From Campylobacterales bacterium (GTDB taxonomy: Bacteria; Campylobacterota; Campylobacteria; Campylobacterales; Hydrogenimonadaceae), in contig JAMONQ010000094.1 of the NCBI GenBank assembly GCA_027065635.1, positions 1-10,782 of the forward strand: DNA of 10,782 nt. Direction: 5' to 3'. The notes under the pieces were generated by a model. It worked only from the letters and a program-made list of their open reading frames with translations, did no database searches and was not told the origin of the DNA. Made by a program: the position numbers and the translations under genes. Numbering within the stretch: position 1 is the stretch's first letter; each line of letters begins with the position of its first letter. Positions 6,811-10,782 of the stretch are shown one piece after another.

Positions 6811-6816
6811 ATTATA
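6811..6816 (-). promoter_or_regulatory. Extended -10 promoter of dapF
   Basis: On the minus strand TGC precedes a perfect TATAAT in the 124-base gap between coaE and dapF. No -35 hexamer is seen; directly upstream the DNA can form a small hairpin (GGCT/AGCC around TTA). Transcription would begin near 6804, leaving a leader of about 67 bases to the dapF ATG used here, or 28 to the upstream ATG. A second short hairpin, CCCT with AGGG near 6779-6788, sits in that leader. Confidence 0.6.
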
Positions 6817-6861
6817 GCATGGCTTAAAGCCTGCTTATATTAAGAGGAATTATTAGTTGGA

Positions 6862-7452
6862 TTACCGATTTTTGGTTATTTCGTCGAAGACTCTCTCGCA
6901 TTCACTCTGAAGCTGCTTAAGGTTACCGCTGTTGTCGATGACAAAATCGGCAAGTTCTCTCTTTCTCTCTATATCGATCTGGGCATCGAGTCTCGCTTCG
7001 GCTTCGGCTTCACTCAGTCCTTCGCGCTCTATCAGGCGCTCTTTTTGCACCTGGCGGGGCGCATATACTACAATGACTCTGTCGATCGGATAGGCTTTCG
7101 TTTCGAAAAAGAGGGGTATATCCAGAATATATGGACCTCCAAGCCTCTCCTGCTCCTCGCTTCGGCGAAGAATCTCCTCCCGAATTTTTGGATGCAGCAA
7201 AGATTCGAGTCTCTTTCTCGCCTCTTTATCGCTGAAAATCAGTGCACCCAGCGCTTTGCGATCAACCTCTTCGTTTTTTACATACTCTTTGCCGAAAAGT
7301 TTTGCAATCTCTTGAGCCTCTTTTTGTAAAATCTCTTTGGCGATGGCGTCGGCATCGATCACCCTTAGACCGTATAGACGCAGCAGATTGCAAGCTGTGG
7401 ATTTGCCGCTTGCGATACCTCCGGTGAGTGCGACAGCGTGTTCAAAGGGCAT
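6862..7452 (-). CDS. coaE: Dephospho-CoA kinase
   Basis: Last enzyme of coenzyme A synthesis: phosphorylates the 3'-OH of the ribose of dephospho-CoA with ATP, in the cytoplasm. The P-loop is GGIASGKST (11-19) after a short beta strand, followed by the VIDADAIAKEI segment typical of CoaE and, further on, LLHPKI and the DIPLFFE motif. At 196 residues it has normal length. The ATG at 7450-7452 is used: it is two bases after the speE stop (TGACAATG), a coupling arrangement. A TTG at 7458 would add two residues. No ribosome binding site of its own is obvious, so it likely depends on speE translation. Confidence 0.96.
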   Translation of the reverse strand: MPFEHAVALTGGIASGKSTACNLLRLYGLRVIDADAIAKEILQKEAQEIAKLFGKEYVKNEEVDRKALGALIFSDKEARKRLESLLHPKIREEILRRSEEQERLGGPYILDIPLFFETKAYPIDRVIVVYAPRQVQKERLIEREGLSEAEAEARLDAQIDIERKRELADFVIDNSGNLKQLQSECERVFDEITKNR

Positions 7453-7454
7453 TG

Positions 7455-8270
7455 TCAACGCTTGACATACTCTTTTAGCTGCTCGAACGTACCAGTCGGT
7501 AGCGCAAAACGGGCGATATGCAGATCGCTGTTATAGTATGTAAAGCCGTCGGTAAGATCGGCACGTTGCAGGTTTATATCCGCAGTAGGATGAAAAAATC
7601 TGCTTCCCATAGCGAGCCACGACTCTCCGCCGGGCCGCACCATTGACGTATACACAAAAGGCATTACGATCTTGAACGATCTGCAAAGCGCCCCGAGGGC
7701 CGCCTTGTGTCCCGCCATGTCGAAGAGCTGACTGGAGGCATCTGTTACGACCAGCCCCTTTTCTCCAAGAACCCGGTCTATCTCTTTGAAAAGAGTCTCG
7801 TCATCGAACTCTATTTCGTCGAAACGGTTCAAAAAAATGATATCGTAGACTCCATCCTCTCTCCCGGAGATCGTCTCGACCGCCTCGCCGATTACGAGAT
7901 CGACCCGATCGGCTTCGAGCGCATTTGCGAACAGGCCCGCAGCGTTTGCGGCCTCTTTTACCGCCTCGTTACGCTCGATTATATCTATTTTCACCTCTTT
8001 ATGCTTCAAAAGTTCGTGAGCCAGCGCTCCGTCACCGCCGCCGATCACCAGGACCCTCTTTGGCTCTTCGTGGGTACACATAGCCGTGTGGGCCATCACT
8101 TCGTGGCGCATCGCACTGTCATGCTCACAATAAAGGGCCTTCCCCCCGACAAGAAATATCTTGCCGAAGTAGGCGGAGTCGTACACTTCGGCTCCATCCT
8201 TTTCAAAAAGTTTCTCTTTGGCCTTGTATTCGCTTCTGGCGATTTCACCGACTTCCTGGGTCAACCACAT
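7455..8270 (-). CDS. speE: SpeE-type aminopropyltransferase homologue (spermidine synthase family)
   Basis: The 271-residue protein matches the SpeE family: N-terminal MWLTQEV, a beta domain to about residue 55, then a Rossmann-type fold with VLVIGGGDGALAHELLKH (73-90) for nucleotide binding and the acidic residue of IIERNEAV (Glu99). The family enzyme moves an aminopropyl group from decarboxylated SAM to putrescine. However, the usual catalytic DxTDP-type motif after the fourth strand is not there: the sequence reads YDIIFLNRFDEIEF (142-155). The acidic pair usually following the third strand is also replaced (VIGEA). Campylobacterota SpeE proteins are divergent as a group, so substrate and activity are uncertain. 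GGAG lies six bases before the ATG. coaE follows almost without a gap. Confidence 0.82.
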   Translation of the reverse strand: MWLTQEVGEIARSEYKAKEKLFEKDGAEVYDSAYFGKIFLVGGKALYCEHDSAMRHEVMAHTAMCTHEEPKRVLVIGGGDGALAHELLKHKEVKIDIIERNEAVKEAANAAGLFANALEADRVDLVIGEAVETISGREDGVYDIIFLNRFDEIEFDDETLFKEIDRVLGEKGLVVTDASSQLFDMAGHKAALGALCRSFKIVMPFVYTSMVRPGGESWLAMGSRFFHPTADINLQRADLTDGFTYYNSDLHIARFALPTGTFEQLKEYVKR

Positions 8271-8298
8271 AATCTACTCCGAAATCAAATTTTGCAAG

Positions 8299-8304
8299 AT
8301 TGTA
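8299..8304 (-). promoter_or_regulatory. Extended -10 promoter of speE-coaE
   Basis: On the minus strand TGC precedes TACAAT within the 56-base gap upstream of speE. The start would be near 8292, leaving a leader of about 22 bases that includes the GGAG ribosome binding site. No -35 hexamer is visible. It would allow speE and coaE to be expressed apart from the upstream membrane-protein gene. Confidence 0.5.
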
Positions 8305-8326
8305 GCAAAATCGCTTTAAAGGGGTT

Positions 8327-8629
8327 TTAACCAAACAGGCTTTTACCCGCAAGAAAGGATATGAAGATAAGCAGTGTCAAAAATCCGAACCTGTTTGCAT
8401 ATCGCCGGTTGTTGATGAATATGGAAACGACCGTACCCGCAAGTACGAAAAGAATCAAAATTCCGTATAGAATGAATATGAGAGCGATTGGCTCCTGGGG
8501 AAGTTCCAGTGTCGGTTCGCTCAATACAAAAGTCTGGAGAGCGATCCAGACAATCCATACGAATATGATAAAAGAAAAGGTAAACAACCAAAAAAGCATC
8601 TGAACTTTACCGCTTTGCTTCACACTCAA
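8327..8629 (-). CDS. Uncharacterised small membrane protein, three TM segments
   Basis: I do not recognise this gene. It encodes about 100 residues with three predicted membrane helices: MLFWLFTFSFIIFVWIVW after a basic KQSGK stretch, then a long one containing FILYGILILFVLAGTVV, and a C-terminal one containing FLTLLIFISFLAG, with the basic loop NNRRYANR before the last. No catalytic or metal-binding motif is seen. The start is uncertain: TTG 8629 is used because GGA lies six bases upstream and it follows the predicted promoter; GTG 8623 or ATG 8599 are alternatives. The reading frame extends to 8725, but that would overlap the start of the divergent thiamine-binding gene and is unlikely. speE follows after 56 bases, with its own promoter. 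Confidence 0.65.
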   Translation of the reverse strand: MSVKQSGKVQMLFWLFTFSFIIFVWIVWIALQTFVLSEPTLELPQEPIALIFILYGILILFVLAGTVVSIFINNRRYANRFGFLTLLIFISFLAGKSLFG

Positions 8630-8650
8630 ACCGTTTCCAAAAGAAGATAC

Positions 8651-8658
8651 ATTATAAT
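8651..8658. promoter_or_regulatory. Palindromic, bidirectional -10 element
   Basis: The octamer ATTATAAT is its own reverse complement and holds a perfect TATAAT on each strand, offset by two bases (plus 8653-8658, minus 8651-8656). Rightward transcription would begin near 8665, just before the AAGGAG of the thiamine-binding gene. Leftward it would begin near 8644, just before the membrane-protein start at 8629. It is centred in the 55-base gap between the two divergent genes. Confidence 0.6.
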
Positions 8659-8684
8659 AGCCCAAAACAGCTAAGGAGTCGATA

Positions 8685-8990
8685 ATGAGCGCACTGGTAG
8701 AGTTTGCAATGTTTCCGACAGACAAAGGAGAGAGTGTCAGCGCCTATGTTAGCCGCATCATGAAGATTTTCAAGGAGGAGGGTATCGAGCATCAGCTCAC
8801 CCCTATGGGTACGATTTTCGAATGCGACACGGTGGAGGAGGCAACCCGCGTTATCAACCTGGCATACTCCGTTCTGGAGCCGGATTGCAATCGTGTATAC
8901 ACCAATATCAAGATGGATATACGAAAGGGCAGGTCGGGACGGATGAAACAGAAAATCGCATCGATTCAGAAACATTTATCCGAAAGTTAA
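8685..8990 (+). CDS. MTH1187-family thiamine-binding protein
   Basis: A 101-residue protein of the MTH1187/UPF0045 family, small ferredoxin-like proteins that form oligomers; some relatives bind thiamine. Seen here: the N-terminal strand SALVEFAMFPTDKGESVSAYV, the central LTPMGTIFE (39-47) that is the family signature, and the closing strand VYTNIKMDIRKGRSG. Length is typical. AAGGAG lies six bases before the ATG, the strongest ribosome binding site in the window. It is the first gene of a rightward run that continues to purM, whose product is a precursor of the thiamine pyrimidine. Thiamine binding itself is inferred from the family. Confidence 0.85.
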   Translation: MSALVEFAMFPTDKGESVSAYVSRIMKIFKEEGIEHQLTPMGTIFECDTVEEATRVINLAYSVLEPDCNRVYTNIKMDIRKGRSGRMKQKIASIQKHLSES

Positions 8991-8995
8991 TATGA

Positions 8996-9001
8996 TATAA
9001 T
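8996..9001 (+). promoter_or_regulatory. Extended -10 promoter before the DUF2892-like gene and purM
   Basis: TGA followed by TATAAT, starting six bases after the stop of the thiamine-binding gene. Transcription would begin near 9008 and give a leader of about 36 bases. No -35 hexamer. It would let the small membrane protein and purM be expressed independently of the gene upstream. Confidence 0.55.
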
Positions 9002-9043
9002 TTCGCAAAATTTTATGATGAAAACGGCAGCAAGGAGAGAATG

Positions 9044-9283
9044 ATGTGTGCTGAAAGAATCCAAAGAATATTGACGGCGATCATGCTTGGCATCGCTTTG
9101 ATGTTCATGGCCCAGGGAGCCGGCGGAGACGCCCTCTCTTTGAAAATAGGAGTAGCTCTTCAGGCCTTTATCATCGTCATGATGCTCATATGGGCCTTTA
9201 CCAACTTCTGCCCCTCTCTATGGTTCTTTACAAAACTCTTCGGACCGTGCGACTGGAGCAAGGAAAAGAGTCCGAATGAGTAA
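9044..9283 (+). CDS. Small DUF2892/YgaP-type membrane protein
   Basis: A 79-residue protein with two hydrophobic segments, about residues 9-24 (ILTAIMLGIALMFMAQ) and 34-53 (IGVALQAFIIVMMLIWAF). It resembles the DUF2892 (YgaP-like transmembrane) family: an opening charged ERIQRIL, two membrane helices, then a TNFCPS segment and a KLFGPC end with two conserved-looking cysteines. Function in this family is poorly known; some members are fused to rhodanese domains. Two ATGs are in tandem at 9041 and 9044; the second is used because AAGGAG then lies six bases upstream, instead of three. It overlaps the purM start by eight bases, so translation is likely coupled. The family assignment is from motif pattern only. 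Confidence 0.72.
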   Translation: MCAERIQRILTAIMLGIALMFMAQGAGGDALSLKIGVALQAFIIVMMLIWAFTNFCPSLWFFTKLFGPCDWSKEKSPNE

Positions 9284-10271
9284 TGTAAGCTATAAAGATG
9301 CCGGCGTCGACATCGATGCGGGAAACGATTTCGTAGAGGCGATAAAGCCGGCCGTCAAATCGACCTTCGACAAAAACGTCATAGGCGGCATAGGCTCCTT
9401 TGCGGGAGCATACGCCGTACCGGGCGGATACAAAGAGCCGGTGATGCTGGCAGCCACGGACGGAGTAGGCACCAAGCTGAAGCTCGCCATAGAGAGCGGC
9501 AGGCTCGATACGGTCGGTATAGATCTTGTCGCCATGTGTGTCAACGACCTCATCTGCAACTTTGGAACTCCGCTCTTCTTCCTCGACTACTATGCGACCG
9601 GCAGACTGAAGGTAGAGGATGCCAAAGCGGTAGTGGAGGGTATCGCAAACGGATGCCGCCAGAGCGAATGCGCACTGATCGGCGGAGAGACCGCCGAAAT
9701 GCCGGGAATGTACAGCGAAGATGATTTCGACCTGGCCGGTTTTTGCGTAGGAATAGCGGAAAAGAGCGAAATGAACCGCCTCGAACGTGTCAGGCAGAAC
9801 GATCTGCTTATAGCTCTTCCAAGCAGCGGAATACACTCAAACGGCTACTCGCTCGTACGAAAACTTCTTTTCGAGAGACTCGGTATGAAATTCGATGACC
9901 GGTTCGAGGGAAAACCCCTGATCGAAACACTGCTGGAGCCGACACGTATCTACGTCAAGACATTCAAAAGCCTGAAAGAGAAGATCAACGCTCTGGCACA
10001 TATCACAGGCGGGGGACTGGTGGAGAACCTGCCTCGAATACTTCCGGAAAACCTGCATGCCGTCATAGACAGCTCCAAAATCAAGACACTGCCGATTTTC
10101 GACCTGATCGGAAAGCATGTAGAAAAAGAGGAGATGTTCCGCACCTTCAATATGGGGGTCGGCATGGTGCTTGTAGTAAGTCCGAAAAACGCTGACGAGG
10201 TGCTGAAAAACAGTGACGGCTACATCATAGGCGAACTGAAACCCGGCAAAAAAGGTGTCACACTCCTTTGA
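9276..10271 (+). CDS. purM: Phosphoribosylformylglycinamidine cyclo-ligase (AIR synthetase)
   Basis: Closes the imidazole ring in purine synthesis, turning FGAM into aminoimidazole ribotide (AIR) with ATP, in the cytoplasm. The 331-residue protein has normal length. Motifs in order: VSYKDAGVDI at the N-terminus, the glycine-rich IGGIGSFAG (36-44), ATDGVGTKLKLA (60-71), LIGGETAEMPGMY (134-146), SSGIHSNGYS (183-192) and HITGGGLVENLPR (242-254). The ATG overlaps the preceding small membrane gene by eight bases, and the TGA shares bases with the TTG start of the next gene, so three genes are tightly coupled. AIR is also the substrate for ThiC in thiamine synthesis, which may explain the thiamine-binding gene upstream. 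Confidence 0.98.
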   Translation: MSNVSYKDAGVDIDAGNDFVEAIKPAVKSTFDKNVIGGIGSFAGAYAVPGGYKEPVMLAATDGVGTKLKLAIESGRLDTVGIDLVAMCVNDLICNFGTPLFFLDYYATGRLKVEDAKAVVEGIANGCRQSECALIGGETAEMPGMYSEDDFDLAGFCVGIAEKSEMNRLERVRQNDLLIALPSSGIHSNGYSLVRKLLFERLGMKFDDRFEGKPLIETLLEPTRIYVKTFKSLKEKINALAHITGGGLVENLPRILPENLHAVIDSSKIKTLPIFDLIGKHVEKEEMFRTFNMGVGMVLVVSPKNADEVLKNSDGYIIGELKPGKKGVTLL

Positions 10272-10782
10272 TCTACACTCTGTCAAAAATCTTTACCGCC
10301 CTCTTTCTTCCGCCGGGGCTCTTTATCGTACTGCTGGTTCTATGCGCCTTTCTGATCAAAAGAGCCCGGTGGCTGCCGGGCGGTGCGGCGCTGCTTCTTT
10401 ATCTATTGAGCATTCATCCCGTAGCCGACAGACTTCTTGCATATTACGAGGATCCATACAGAAACCTTCCGCTTCCGGCCAAAGCCGATGCCGTAGTGAG
10501 TCTTGGAGGCGGGAACATGAAGGGAAACCCGATTCCGCTTGTCGATGAAGCGTTCAAAAGGCACATATACGCTCTTTCTATCGCGAAAAGGATGGATATA
10601 CCTCTTATAGCGACAGGCACCGGCGATAGAGGGTACAACGAATTCATGGCTCTGCTGGACTCCTTAAATGCCCTCTCTCCGCTTTTAACCGATGAGGTAG
10701 ATATATCCACAGATTTTACAGACCGGTTTGCTATCATCCCGGAAACCAAAAGCGCGGATACATATGAAAACGCGAAGTTCGC
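10268..10782 (+). CDS. ElyC/YdcF-like DUF218 membrane protein, 3' end cut by window edge
   Basis: The frame is open from a TTG at 10268 to the window end (171 codons, no stop). The N-terminus has two membrane segments, about residues 11-30 and 37-51, followed by IHPVADRLL, which closely resembles the segment at the same place in E. coli ElyC. Then comes the DUF218 domain: AVVSLGGG (about 75-82), a strand ending in TGTGD, and ETKSADTYENAKF at the cut end, where the family has its conserved Thr-x-Glu motif. ElyC is an inner-membrane envelope-biogenesis factor linked to peptidoglycan synthesis and lipid carrier use; a role here is inferred. The TTG overlaps the purM stop as TTGA and AAGG lies upstream. 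E. coli ElyC is about 260 residues, so roughly 90 are missing. Confidence 0.8.
   Translation, partial: MIYTLSKIFTALFLPPGLFIVLLVLCAFLIKRARWLPGGAALLLYLLSIHPVADRLLAYYEDPYRNLPLPAKADAVVSLGGGNMKGNPIPLVDEAFKRHIYALSIAKRMDIPLIATGTGDRGYNEFMALLDSLNALSPLLTDEVDISTDFTDRFAIIPETKSADTYENAKF

Noticed and set aside
7707..8330. Plus-strand open frame of 207 codons
   Set aside because: Antisense to speE and without family features or a ribosome binding site.
8981..9014. Weak inverted repeat CGAAA/TTTCG after the thiamine-binding gene, considered as a terminator
   Set aside because: Few G-C pairs, a bulge, and it overlaps a good extended -10 box; the T run comes too late.
9015..9044. Possible leader peptide of nine codons ending at the DUF2892-like start (TGATG overlap)
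   Set aside because: No ribosome binding site before its ATGs, and its last codons are simply the AAGGAG site of the next gene.
1..10782. Search for mobile elements, CRISPR repeats, toxin-antitoxin or defence genes
   Set aside because: No regularly spaced repeats, transposase or recombinase motifs, or foreign-looking gene blocks were seen; nearly all coding space is taken by recognised housekeeping families.

Overview
The window reads as a housekeeping stretch of a Campylobacterota (Epsilonproteobacteria) chromosome. The protein sequences point there: a threonyl-tRNA synthetase without a complete TGS domain, a SpeE of the divergent MW(I/L)TQE type, an S20-RF1 gene pair, and -10 boxes with no recognisable -35. 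The base composition is fairly balanced, not strongly AT-rich, which suits an environmental or vent-type member better than Campylobacter or Helicobacter. That placement is inference; I ran no search. I see no mobile element, CRISPR array, phage gene or defence system.

Layout. Bases 1-3700 are read on the minus strand in the order glmM, lspA, tRNA-Val(GAC), thrS (cut by the left edge). glmM and lspA overlap and end at an intrinsic terminator; the tRNA has its own promoter just after it. From a shared AT-rich region at 3701-3795, rpsT and prfA are read rightward to 5174. They meet, end to end, a minus-strand run: an uncharacterised small membrane protein, speE, coaE, dapF and a Bax-like glucosaminidase (8629 down to 5171). 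The prfA and bax stop codons interlock inside a palindromic element that could stop transcription both ways. A palindromic -10 box near 8651-8658 separates that run from a rightward one: an MTH1187-type thiamine-binding protein, a small DUF2892-like membrane protein, purM, and an ElyC/DUF218 membrane protein cut by the right edge.

Functions. The genes serve translation (thrS, tRNA-Val, rpsT, prfA), the envelope (glmM for UDP-GlcNAc, lspA for lipoproteins, dapF for meso-diaminopimelate, a murein hydrolase, an ElyC-like protein) and cofactors or small molecules (coaE, speE, purM, thiamine binding). purM makes aminoimidazole ribotide, which is also the precursor of the thiamine pyrimidine, so a thiamine-binding protein upstream of it is suggestive. 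Nearly all gaps are under 125 bases; the longest stretch without a protein gene (1621-1902) holds the tRNA and its signals.

No undescribed system is evident. The points worth a second look are RNA and promoter structures (tRNA-thrS spacer, rpsT stop in a tetraloop, prfA/bax palindrome, symmetric promoter, a tiny promoter-terminator unit) and the atypical SpeE.
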